DNA of 23,739 nucleotides from Firmicutes bacterium CAG:646 (GTDB taxonomy: Bacteria; Bacillota; Clostridia; Lachnospirales; Lachnospiraceae), in NCBI GenBank assembly GCA_000432335.1, contig HF995373.1, positions 31,942 through 55,680 on the forward strand. The letters are read 5' to 3'. Of the stretch, positions 1 through 7,227 are shown in pieces. The translations under genes and the position numbers were made by a program. The notes beneath the pieces are model-generated. The model worked only from the letters and a program-made list of their open reading frames with translations. It was not told where the DNA came from and ran no database searches. Each line of letters starts with the position of its first letter. The stretch's first letter is position 1.

Positions 1-61
1 TTGAAACTGGATGTATAGAAAAGTGTGAATAGCGGGAATGTTTTATGCAAAGCCTTCATAT

Positions 62-79
62 AGTATGATATAACATACT
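62..79. promoter_or_regulatory. Operator-like dyad over a possible -10 box
   Basis: The sequence AGTATGATATAACATACT is an 18-nt inverted repeat in which 8 of 9 base pairs match. It contains a TATGAT hexamer (64-69) that could be a -10 box, and it ends just before the Shine-Dalgarno GGAGGA (83-88) of the carboxypeptidase gene. No good -35 box is visible at the right distance, so a promoter here is weakly supported. The symmetry and position suggest a repressor site, but the protein that would bind is unknown. Confidence 0.35.
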
Positions 80-95
80 TTTGGAGGATTTGTGT

Positions 96-1298
96 ATGAG
101 GAAAGTTTGGAAAAATCTGCTGCTGTTTTTCTGGCTTGTGGTCGGGCTCCCGCTGGCGTGTCGGGCGGCGGAAATAAAAGAATCAGAACTTTATGCACGT
201 TCGGCATGTCTGATGGATGCAGACTCCGGACGTATTTTATATGGAAAAGAGGAAGCAAACCAGCTTCCCATGGCAAGCACAACGAAGATTATGACTTGTA
301 TTCTGGCGTTGGAGCATGGTCATGCAGATGAACTGGTTACCGTCTCCGAACATGCTGCCAGACAGCCGAAGGTTCATCTGGGGGCTTCGGTGGGAGAACA
401 ATTTCTTCTGCATGACCTTTTGTATGCGCTGATGCTGAATTCAGATAATGATGCGGCGGTGATGATCGCGGAGCATATCGGAGGAAGCGTGGAATCATTC
501 GCAGATATGATGAATAAAAAGGCAGTGGAGATTGGCTGTGAAAATACATATTTTATTACGCCGAATGGTCTGGACGCCGAGGATGAAAAGGGCGTACATA
601 GCAGTACGGCGGCAGATATGGCGAAAATTCTCCGGTATTGCATCATGGAATCGCCTCAGAGGGAGATGTTTTTGGAGATTACGCAGATGCCCTCATATAC
701 TTTCTGGAATAACAGTCATACGAAAACGTATAATTGCACCAATCATAACGCATTTCTCGGAATGATGGACGGAGCGCTTACGGGAAAGACGGGATTTACC
801 GCGGATGCAGGATACTGTTATGTGGGAGCGCTCCGACAGGATGGGAAGACGCTGATCGTATCGCTTCTGGCATGTGGATGGCCAAATAACAAGAATTATA
901 AATGGTCTGATACCAGAAAATTGATGAATTACGGGTTGAAAAATTACAGTTATCAGGATATTTTTCAGAAGAAAGAATTTGAAAATATTCCGGTTCAGGA
1001 AGGGCAGTATCCGGGAATGGAGATCGGTGAACAGGCAGATACACCGATAGGATATGGTGTAGAGCAGGATCAGATTTCTTTTCCGTTGCTGCTGCGTAAA
1101 GAGGAAAAGATAGAGATAAAGTATGAGCTTCCGGAAGTTTTGAAGGCGCCGGTTCGGGAGGGACAACAGGTGGGGAAAGCCAGCTATTATCTGGATGGTG
1201 TTTTGCTGAGAGAATATCCGATTTTTGCAAAGCGTCAGGTGGAAGTTCGGGATTTTGGATGGTGTTTAAAACAGGTGGAAGAGGAATATAAAATCTGA
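96..1298 (+). CDS. D-alanyl-D-alanine carboxypeptidase (penicillin-binding protein 5 / DacF type, serine peptidase S11)
   Basis: This enzyme should remove the terminal D-alanine from peptidoglycan pentapeptides outside the membrane, limiting cross-linking. The 400-residue product starts with a signal peptide (positive MRKVWKN, hydrophobic core to about residue 22, probable cleavage after CRAA). All three penicilloyl-serine motifs are visible: STTK at 61-64 (nucleophile Ser61), SDN at 116-118 and KTG at 231-233. The region from about 290 to 385 matches the beta-rich C-terminal domain of this family in position. The C-terminal end carries charged and aromatic residues and could be the usual amphipathic membrane anchor, though this is not certain. 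The ATG at 96 was chosen because GGAGGA lies 7 bases upstream; a TTG at 81 is in frame but would overlap that ribosome binding site. The next gene follows after 22 bases and is probably cotranscribed. Length and motifs are normal for the family. Confidence 0.93.
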   Translation: MRKVWKNLLLFFWLVVGLPLACRAAEIKESELYARSACLMDADSGRILYGKEEANQLPMASTTKIMTCILALEHGHADELVTVSEHAARQPKVHLGASVGEQFLLHDLLYALMLNSDNDAAVMIAEHIGGSVESFADMMNKKAVEIGCENTYFITPNGLDAEDEKGVHSSTAADMAKILRYCIMESPQREMFLEITQMPSYTFWNNSHTKTYNCTNHNAFLGMMDGALTGKTGFTADAGYCYVGALRQDGKTLIVSLLACGWPNNKNYKWSDTRKLMNYGLKNYSYQDIFQKKEFENIPVQEGQYPGMEIGEQADTPIGYGVEQDQISFPLLLRKEEKIEIKYELPEVLKAPVREGQQVGKASYYLDGVLLREYPIFAKRQVEVRDFGWCLKQVEEEYKI

Positions 1299-1320
1299 GT
1301 AAGCGTACAGGAGGATAAAA

Positions 1321-1884
1321 ATGCACAAGATGATCGAAGAACTGGAAGATTGCCCGATTATTGCGGCAGTGAAAGATGATGAAGGTCTGGAGGCGTGTCT
1401 GGAATCAGAGAGCAGTATGGTGTTTGTCCTGTATGGGGACATCTGTACCATAGGGGAAGTGGTAAAAAAAATTCAGAGCAGGGGAAAACGGGCAGTGATC
1501 CATATGGATCTAATTCAGGGGTTGAGCGCAAAAGAGGCGGCGGTGAATTTTTTGAAAGAGTATACTCGGGCGGATGGGATTATTACCACCAGACCCGCGC
1601 TGATCCGCAGGGCAAAAGAGTTGGGATTGTTTACCGTGCTTCGTTTTTTTGTGATTGATTCCATGGCTCTGGAAAATATTCAGAAGCAGACGGCGGCGGT
1701 GATGCCGGATGTGGTAGAAATTTTACCGGGTCTGATGCCGAAAATGATCAGAAAAATCCGAAAAAGTATTCGGCGTCCGTTGATTGCAGGAGGGCTGATC
1801 AGCGATAAAGAGGATATCATGGCGGCGCTGGATGCAGGAGCGGTGGCGGTTTCTACCACGAAAGAACCGGTTTGGTTCATGTAA
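1321..1884 (+). CDS. glpP: Glycerol-3-phosphate responsive antiterminator, GlpP family
   Basis: GlpP proteins bind glycerol-3-phosphate and allow read-through of leader terminators on glycerol-utilisation mRNAs. The 187-residue product has the normal family length and the expected alpha/beta-barrel-like pattern. The recognisable blocks are the N-terminal DCPIIAAVKDDEGLEA, VIHMDLIQGLS, the central DGIITTRPALIRRAKELG, the VEILPGLMPK segment and the C-terminal PLIAGGLISDKEDI followed by GAVAVSTT. The AGGAGG ribosome binding site lies just upstream of the ATG. The gene follows the carboxypeptidase by 22 bases. No glpF, glpK or glpD gene is in the window, so any target must be elsewhere; that is unusual compared with Bacillus subtilis, where glpP sits beside glpFK. 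Family assignment is firm. The RNA target cannot be read from the sequence. Confidence 0.9.
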   Translation: MHKMIEELEDCPIIAAVKDDEGLEACLESESSMVFVLYGDICTIGEVVKKIQSRGKRAVIHMDLIQGLSAKEAAVNFLKEYTRADGIITTRPALIRRAKELGLFTVLRFFVIDSMALENIQKQTAAVMPDVVEILPGLMPKMIRKIRKSIRRPLIAGGLISDKEDIMAALDAGAVAVSTTKEPVWFM

Positions 1885-1907
1885 AGAAAACGTAAGCTTC
1901 TTTTTCC

Positions 1908-1936
1908 TTGTGTTTTCGTGAAAATCGTTATATACT
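1908..1936 (+). promoter_or_regulatory. Probable promoter for the zinc-ribbon/YARHG gene
   Basis: A TATACT -10 box (1931-1936) lies 17 bases after TTGTGT (1908-1913), a half-matching -35 box. The start would fall near 1943 and give a leader of about 85 bases. The -10 match is good and the -35 is weak. Confidence 0.4.
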
Positions 1937-2027
1937 AAGCTTGCAGTGTCAAAAGGATATAAAAAATCCGTAAGAAATGCGATAAAGAAGAAAAAATACT
2001 ACATGATGGAGAAAGGGAGGAGACAGA

Positions 2028-2921
2028 GTGTTTTGTGAAAAATGTGGAAATAAGCTTTTGGACGGCGAAAGATTCTGTTCTGTCTGCGGAAATCCTGTAG
2101 AGGAAACGGAAAGCCAGAAGAAGACTTCGGATATCATGGCAGGGATGGGATATGGTGTATCTCAGGAACAACCTTCCAAAGAGGCTTCTCAGGATTTTTA
2201 TGATGATCCCCATTCCAATGGGAAACCAAAGAAGAAGAGAAAAAAAGATGATGATATGGAAGAGGAATGGCGAAAAGAAGAGAAAAAAGAAAAAATTACA
2301 TTTATCATTCTCGGCGTGATTATTGTCTTATTGGTGGCGGCCATTGTGGCGGGAATTTTTTTCCTTGTCAACTCGGGAGATGGGAAAGAAAATGAACGGG
2401 TGCAGAAGATGACGGAAGAACAGGTGAATGATCTGACCCATGGGAAAAAAGAGGAGGAACCGGAGGTCACGGTCACACCGGAAGTTACGGAGGAACCGGA
2501 AGTGACGCAGGAAGCAGAGCAGGATGAGACGGCGGAACCGACGGCGCAGGCAACGCCTGTACCCACGAAGGAAGCAACGCCGGAACCTACCAGGGAGGTA
2601 ACGCCTGTACCTACACAGGCGCCGGTGGTAGTGGAAGAAAACAATGATTATATTATACCGGACAGCAGTACCCGTTATCTTACGAATGCAGATCTCAACG
2701 ACCTCAGTGAATGGGAGATCCGTGTGGCGAGAAATGAGATTTATGCCCGTCATGGAAGAATGTTTACTTCGAAGGATCTGGCGGAGTATTTTGAAGGAAA
2801 GAGTTGGTATACACCGTCGATTCCGGCGGAAGAATTTGATAATGCCTATCTGAATGGCATCGAGATTGAAAATCTGAAGTTTATCACGGATTATGAAAAA
2901 GCTCATAATTTGAATCAATAA
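2028..2921 (+). CDS. Zinc-ribbon membrane protein with an extracytoplasmic YARHG domain
   Basis: The 297-residue product has four parts. Residues 2-21 form a zinc ribbon with two CxxC pairs (CEKC and CSVC). Residues about 35-88 are charged and cytoplasmic. One membrane segment (ITFIILGVIIVLLVAAIVAG and following residues, about 89-115) comes next. Outside lies a Thr/Pro/Glu-rich linker with imperfect repeats of the form TPVPTxEATPEPTREVTPVPT, then a C-terminal YARHG domain. The name-giving motif YARHG is present exactly, inside NEIYARHGRMF. YARHG domains are found on secreted or surface proteins of many bacteria and their ligand is not established. The start codon is GTG at 2028, chosen because GGGAGGA ends 6 bases upstream and the first CxxC follows at once. 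The zinc ribbon suggests partner binding on the inner face, with sensing or binding outside; that is inference. Confidence 0.85.
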   Translation: MFCEKCGNKLLDGERFCSVCGNPVEETESQKKTSDIMAGMGYGVSQEQPSKEASQDFYDDPHSNGKPKKKRKKDDDMEEEWRKEEKKEKITFIILGVIIVLLVAAIVAGIFFLVNSGDGKENERVQKMTEEQVNDLTHGKKEEEPEVTVTPEVTEEPEVTQEAEQDETAEPTAQATPVPTKEATPEPTREVTPVPTQAPVVVEENNDYIIPDSSTRYLTNADLNDLSEWEIRVARNEIYARHGRMFTSKDLAEYFEGKSWYTPSIPAEEFDNAYLNGIEIENLKFITDYEKAHNLNQ

Positions 2922-2928
2922 AAGAAAA

Positions 2929-2971
2929 AATAGCCCTGTAGTATGGAAGTTTTCTGTACTACAGGGCTATT
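2929..2971. terminator. Bidirectional rho-independent terminator
   Basis: A 15-bp perfect stem (2929-2943 with 2957-2971) encloses a 13-base loop and sits between two convergent genes. On the minus strand it is followed by a run equivalent to TTTTTTCTTTT, making a strong terminator for the MATE gene. On the plus strand the tail is AT-rich but has no clean T run, so it probably ends the YARHG transcript less sharply. Confidence 0.85.
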
Positions 2972-3017
2972 GATATGTATTTATATTTTCTGCCTCAAAA
3001 TGTTTTATTGCGCCGAA

Positions 3018-4385
3018 TTAAAGTTTCTTCAGTGCATCGGCAGACAGGATTTTCCGTATGCTTACAAGGAACAGGATGATGGCTGTCGTTGCGGAAGTAA
3101 TGTCTGCGATTGGTTCGGAGTAATAAATTCCCATAACCCCGAAGAATCGCGGCAGGATGATCGCCAGCGGAATGAGCAGAAATACCTTTCGCAACAGTGC
3201 GAGAAAGATGGAGATTTTAGCCTGTCCCAATCCCAGGAAGATAGACTGGCATCCGTTTTGCAGTCCGAAGATCAACATTCCGAACATATAAATAGGCATC
3301 ACTTTCTTTACCAGATCTAAAAGTTCCGTCTGAGAAGTAAACAGCGCTCCAAAGGCGCCCGGAAACAGCAGGGTCAGCAAAGTGAAGCTGAAAGACAGCA
3401 GGAAAGTAAAAGAAATAAGAAGTTTTGCTGTCTTTTTCACCCGGTCAAATTTTTCGGCTCCGAAGTTATAACTGATAATGGGTTGTACTCCCTGGGTGAA
3501 TCCGCCGATGGGGATAGACAGCAGCTGCATAACACTTTGCAGAATCGTCATAGAGCCCACGTAGAGGTCTCCGCCGTAAGTTTGAAGTCCGTGATTTAAA
3601 ACAATGGAGATAGCGCTCTCAGTAGCGGACATAATAAAGGGAGAGACACCCAGCATACTGATACTTTTTACGATTTTTCCAGATAATTTCATATAACAGG
3701 AACGGATACGGATACTGGATTTTTTGGAATATAGAAAATGAAGTACCCATGCGGCGCTTACTGCCTGAGAAAATACGGTAGCGATAGCTGCCCCCTGTAC
3801 GCCCATATCCAGAACAAAGATACAGATGGGGTCCAGGATAATATTGATCACGGCACCGATCAGCACCGACAGCATGGCGGTCCGTGCCTGTCCCTGAGAG
3901 GTAATGAAAAGATTCAGTCCCAGAGCAATCTGCACGAAAATGGTTCCCCACAGATAAATGGTGATATAATCCACTGCATATCCGATGGTGTTATCACTGG
4001 CTCCAAACATATACAGCAGAGGTTCCTTGGATAACTGAAAGATCATGGTGAGAGCCACGGAGAAGATCAGCAGCATGGAAAAAGAATTTCCTAAAATCTG
4101 TTCTGCCCGTTTGTGTTCGCCTTTTCCCAGAGAGATGGCGGCTAAAGGCGCTCCGCCGGCGCCTACAAAGGAACTGAAAGCGGAAATCAGCGTGAGAATG
4201 GGAAAAGTGACTCCCACGCCCGTAAGGGCCAGATGTCCCACTTCCGGGATTCTGCCGATGTAGATACGGTCTACGATGTTGTACAGCACATTGATTAATT
4301 GGGCAACCACGGAAGGGACTGCCAGCTGAAACATAAGTTTGGGGATGGATTCCGTCCTCAGGCGGGTGTCTTTTGCAGTATTCAT
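3018..4385 (-). CDS. MATE family multidrug/sodium efflux transporter
   Basis: MATE proteins export cationic drugs, toxins or metabolites in exchange for Na+ or H+. The 455-residue product has the usual family length and about 12 hydrophobic segments in two similar halves. The N-terminal IPKLMFQLAVPSVVAQLINV and YNIVDRIYIGRI block is typical of the first MatE domain; a matching region (SISMLGVSPFIMSATESAIS) opens the second half. The second half also carries GGFTQGVQPIISYNFGAEKFDRV, which is characteristic of the NorM/DinF-like branch. The start codon is supported by an AAAGGATG ribosome binding site. It is divergent from the MarR/ABC genes and has its own strong promoter. Substrate cannot be told from sequence. 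The family call is firm. Confidence 0.94.
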   Translation of the reverse strand: MNTAKDTRLRTESIPKLMFQLAVPSVVAQLINVLYNIVDRIYIGRIPEVGHLALTGVGVTFPILTLISAFSSFVGAGGAPLAAISLGKGEHKRAEQILGNSFSMLLIFSVALTMIFQLSKEPLLYMFGASDNTIGYAVDYITIYLWGTIFVQIALGLNLFITSQGQARTAMLSVLIGAVINIILDPICIFVLDMGVQGAAIATVFSQAVSAAWVLHFLYSKKSSIRIRSCYMKLSGKIVKSISMLGVSPFIMSATESAISIVLNHGLQTYGGDLYVGSMTILQSVMQLLSIPIGGFTQGVQPIISYNFGAEKFDRVKKTAKLLISFTFLLSFSFTLLTLLFPGAFGALFTSQTELLDLVKKVMPIYMFGMLIFGLQNGCQSIFLGLGQAKISIFLALLRKVFLLIPLAIILPRFFGVMGIYYSEPIADITSATTAIILFLVSIRKILSADALKKL

Positions 4386-4418
4386 TTTTGCACATCCTTT
4401 TTCATAATTCTGGATATA

Positions 4419-4447
4419 ACTATAAAAGTTTTAAGTGGAAATGTCAA
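4419..4447 (-). promoter_or_regulatory. Strong promoter for the MATE gene
   Basis: Read on the minus strand, TTGACA (4447-4442) and TATAGT (4424-4419) are separated by exactly 17 bases. The -35 is a perfect consensus and the -10 matches five of six. Transcription would start near 4412, leaving a short leader of about 27 bases. Confidence 0.8.
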
Positions 4448-4528
4448 GATACCATAGAGATACTGTTAGCCGTCAAAGAAAATAAATATAAAAAAACAAT
4501 AAAAACCCTAAAAATACAAAGAAATTTC

Positions 4529-4557
4529 TTGCAAAAATGGAAAAAGATGTTTATTAT
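4529..4557 (+). promoter_or_regulatory. Promoter of the MarR/ABC exporter operon
   Basis: TTGCAA (4529-4534) and TATTAT (4552-4557) are separated by 17 bases, giving a predicted transcription start at about 4564. That start lies inside the palindrome at 4561-4572. Confidence 0.7.
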
Positions 4558-4560
4558 TAG

Positions 4561-4572
4561 TTAGTCGACTAA
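4561..4572. promoter_or_regulatory. Probable MarR operator, perfect 12-bp palindrome
   Basis: TTAGTCGACTAA is a perfect inverted repeat. It lies directly after the -10 box and covers the predicted transcription start, 19 bases before the regulator's ATG. MarR-family proteins typically bind AT-rich palindromes of this kind in their own promoters. A dimer bound here would block RNA polymerase. The inference is autoregulation of the MarR gene together with the two downstream ABC genes. Confidence 0.65.
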
Positions 4573-4591
4573 TGATAGCGAGGTGAAAAGA

Positions 4592-5089
4592 ATGGAAGAA
4601 AAGGAAGAAAGTGTACAACATTTGATGTTTTTGACGGCACATTCCTATCTGGCACGATGTTTTGGTCAGGCTACCAGTCATGGTATTCATCCTGGACAGA
4701 TTCCTATGCTGAAGCTTTTGCAAAGGGAGGATGGAATCAGCCAGAGAAGTATCAGTAAGAGATTGGGGATTCAGCCGCCGACCGTTACCGTTTCTCTGAA
4801 AAGGATGGAGAAGATGGAACTCATCCGACGGGAGCCGGATGAGAAAGACCAGAGAGTTCTTAGGGTATATCTGACAGAGAAGGGGAGAACCGTCATTACG
4901 GATGTACAAAAGACCCTGAAGAGGAATGAGGAGAAGATGCTGACGGGATTGACAGAGTCAGAAATCTGCCTTTTGAAAAGATTTTTGAGGCAAATGCGGG
5001 AAAATCTGCAGCAGATGCCGGTACAGGGAGAGACAGAAAAACAAAACAGAGAGGAGATGGCAGGATGCTTAGGATGTTCAAGGAACTAA
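4592..5089 (+). CDS. MarR family transcriptional regulator
   Basis: The 165-residue product has the size and helix pattern of MarR repressors. The winged-helix region runs from about residue 45 to 95: ISQRSISKRLGIQPPTVT is the helix-turn-helix with its recognition helix, and the wing carries the basic DEKDQRVLRVYLTEKG block that matches the family's DxRxxR-type motif. MarR proteins act as dimers and usually release DNA on binding small phenolic or other toxic molecules. The ATG at 4592 is preferred to an in-frame GTG at 4583, because GAGGTG (4580-4585) is then a ribosome binding site at proper spacing. The 3' end overlaps the first ABC gene by 25 bases, so the regulator and exporter are translationally coupled. 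The ligand is unknown. Confidence 0.92.
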   Translation: MEEKEESVQHLMFLTAHSYLARCFGQATSHGIHPGQIPMLKLLQREDGISQRSISKRLGIQPPTVTVSLKRMEKMELIRREPDEKDQRVLRVYLTEKGRTVITDVQKTLKRNEEKMLTGLTESEICLLKRFLRQMRENLQQMPVQGETEKQNREEMAGCLGCSRN

Positions 5090-7227
5090 AAGGTTCCTAC
5101 AGGTATGTGGTGTTGATCGTATTACTGCTTTTGGGGCAGGCGTATTGCGATCTTTCTTTGCCGGCATACACATCGGATATTATCAATGTGGGGGTGCAGC
5201 AGGGAGGAATCGCGGATGGTGTTCCGGAACGTATCCGGGAAGAATCCATGAAACAGATTTTCTGGTTTTTGGATGAAAAAGATCAGAAAGAAGTGAAGGG
5301 GCAGTATCAGTTAGAGGATGGCGTTTATCATTTGCAGAAGATAAATAAAGAAAAAAGAGAAACGCTGAATCAAATTTTTTCCGTGCCAATGGTAGCTTTG
5401 GCAGAGTTTAAGGAGGAAGAGAGTGCGGAAAAGATTCGGGAGAGTATGCAGCTTCCTTCCGATACGGATATTTTGGCAGTGATAAGTAAGATGCCAGAGG
5501 AACAAAGACAGCAGATGCTGGAAAAAACCACGGAAAAGCTGAAGAATATGCCGGAATCTATTCTTACCCAGAGCGCAGTGCTGTATGTGAAACAGGAGTA
5601 TCAGGCGTTGGGTGAAAATTTGGATGATATGCAGATGGATTACGTGTTGCTGGCAGGACTGAAAATGCTGTTTTTTGCGGGAATCATTATGGTCGCATCC
5701 GTGCTGGTGACCTTTTTATCCAGCCGGGTGGCGGCAAAGCTGGGGCATGATCTGAGAAATAAAGTATACCGAAAGGTTATTTCTTTTTCCAGCAGCGAGA
5801 TGAATCAATTTTCTACTTCATCCCTGATTACCAGAAGTACCAATGATATTCAGCAGGTGCAGATGGTATTTACCATGCTTTTTAGAATCGTTTTGTATGC
5901 GCCGATTCTGGGTGTGGGTGGTGTTTTGAAGGTTTTACAGACGGAATCTACCATGACGTGGATTTTGGGTGTGGCAGTTGCCTTGATCCTTGGTGTGGTG
6001 ATCGTACTTTTTTCCGTGGCAATGCCTAAGTTTAAAACGCTGCAGACACTGATTGATCGGCTGAATCTGGTAAGCCGTGAGATTCTGACGGGTATTCCGG
6101 TGATTCGGGCATTCAGCCGGGAAAAACACGAGGAGGAGCGGTTTGAGGAAGCGAATGACAGACTGACAAAAACGAACCTGTTCGTAAACCGGGCAATGAC
6201 TTTCATGATGCCGGTGATGATGCTGATTATGAATGGTATCAGCGTTCTGATTATTTATACGGGAGCTCACAGCGTAGATATGGGAAATATTCAGGTGGGC
6301 GATATGATGGCGTTTATCCAGTATGCGATGCAGATTATCATGTCTTTCCTGATGATTACCATGATGTCCATCATGCTCCCCAGAGCAGGTGTAGCAGCAG
6401 GAAGAATCATGGAGATTCTGGATACAAAGGAGAGTATTCATAATCCCGAGAATCCGCAGATGCCGGAAAAAGAAGAGAAAGGAACCGTGGAATTTGACCA
6501 TGTATCCTTTGCTTATCCGGGAGCGGAAGAGGAGGTTCTTTCTGATATTACTTTCCGGGCAAAGAAGGGTGAGACAGTGGCGTTTATTGGAAGTACGGGA
6601 AGCGGAAAAAGTACGCTGGTTAATCTGATTCCCCGTTTCTTTGATGTGACGGCCGGAACCATCCGGGTGGACGGCGTGGATGTGCGAAATATGGATCTGA
6701 AAGATCTGAGAGATCGTATCGGCTACGTTCCTCAAAAGGGTGTGCTGTTTTCGGGAACGATTGATTCCAACCTGCGGTATGGACGGGAAGATGCTTCGCA
6801 GGAAGAAATCAGAAAGGCTGCCCGGATCGCGCAGGCGCAGGAATTTATCGATCGGAAAGAAGAGGGTATGGACAGTCCGATCGCCCAGGGAGGAAGTAAT
6901 GTATCTGGCGGACAGAAACAGCGTCTTTCTATTGCAAGGGCAGTGGCAAAACAGCCGGAGATCTATATTTTTGACGATAGTTTTTCAGCGCTTGATTATA
7001 AAACCGATGTGGCGCTGCGGAAGGCTCTGAAAGAAGAAACCGCAGAGGCTACCACTTTGATCGTAGCCCAGAGAATCAGCACGATTATCCATGCAGATCA
7101 GATTCTGGTATTGGATGAAGGAAAAGTGGCAGGAAAAGGAACGCATAAAGAATTATTAAAATCCTGTGAGGTGTATCAGCAGATCGCACGGTCACAGTTG
7201 TCAGAGGAGGAATTGGGCAATGAGTAA
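5065..7227 (+). CDS. Heterodimeric ABC exporter, subunit with degenerate catalytic site (TM287/BmrC/LmrC-like)
   Basis: This is a fused membrane/ATPase half-transporter of 720 residues. The first membrane segment (about 15-35) is followed by an unusually long, mostly hydrophilic stretch (about 45-190) before segment 2 (about 197-217). The other segments follow up to about residue 440. The ATPase domain has Walker A GSTGSGKST (509-517), signature VSGGQ (613-617) and Walker B IYIFDD (633-638). The catalytic glutamate is replaced by Asp638, and the switch histidine by Gln669 (in IVAQRIST). These are the known marks of the non-catalytic partner in heterodimeric exporters, while its intact signature serves the partner's active site. 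It overlaps the MarR gene by 25 bases and the partner gene by 8 bases, so a one-to-one complex is very likely. Drug or lipid export is inferred from the family and the MarR context. Confidence 0.92.
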   Translation: MLRMFKELKGSYRYVVLIVLLLLGQAYCDLSLPAYTSDIINVGVQQGGIADGVPERIREESMKQIFWFLDEKDQKEVKGQYQLEDGVYHLQKINKEKRETLNQIFSVPMVALAEFKEEESAEKIRESMQLPSDTDILAVISKMPEEQRQQMLEKTTEKLKNMPESILTQSAVLYVKQEYQALGENLDDMQMDYVLLAGLKMLFFAGIIMVASVLVTFLSSRVAAKLGHDLRNKVYRKVISFSSSEMNQFSTSSLITRSTNDIQQVQMVFTMLFRIVLYAPILGVGGVLKVLQTESTMTWILGVAVALILGVVIVLFSVAMPKFKTLQTLIDRLNLVSREILTGIPVIRAFSREKHEEERFEEANDRLTKTNLFVNRAMTFMMPVMMLIMNGISVLIIYTGAHSVDMGNIQVGDMMAFIQYAMQIIMSFLMITMMSIMLPRAGVAAGRIMEILDTKESIHNPENPQMPEKEEKGTVEFDHVSFAYPGAEEEVLSDITFRAKKGETVAFIGSTGSGKSTLVNLIPRFFDVTAGTIRVDGVDVRNMDLKDLRDRIGYVPQKGVLFSGTIDSNLRYGREDASQEEIRKAARIAQAQEFIDRKEEGMDSPIAQGGSNVSGGQKQRLSIARAVAKQPEIYIFDDSFSALDYKTDVALRKALKEETAEATTLIVAQRISTIIHADQILVLDEGKVAGKGTHKELLKSCEVYQQIARSQLSEEELGNE

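Noticed and set aside
1886..1917. Terminator after GlpP (GAAAAC with GTTTTC)
   Set aside because: The stem is only 6 bp with a 20-base loop and no T run follows, so it was not called.
2943..3320. Plus-strand open frame opposite the MATE gene
   Set aside because: It is antisense to the end of a clear MATE gene, overlaps the terminator, and its composition is not protein-like.
4583..4591. GTG start for the MarR gene
   Set aside because: This codon forms part of the likely ribosome binding site of the ATG at 4592.
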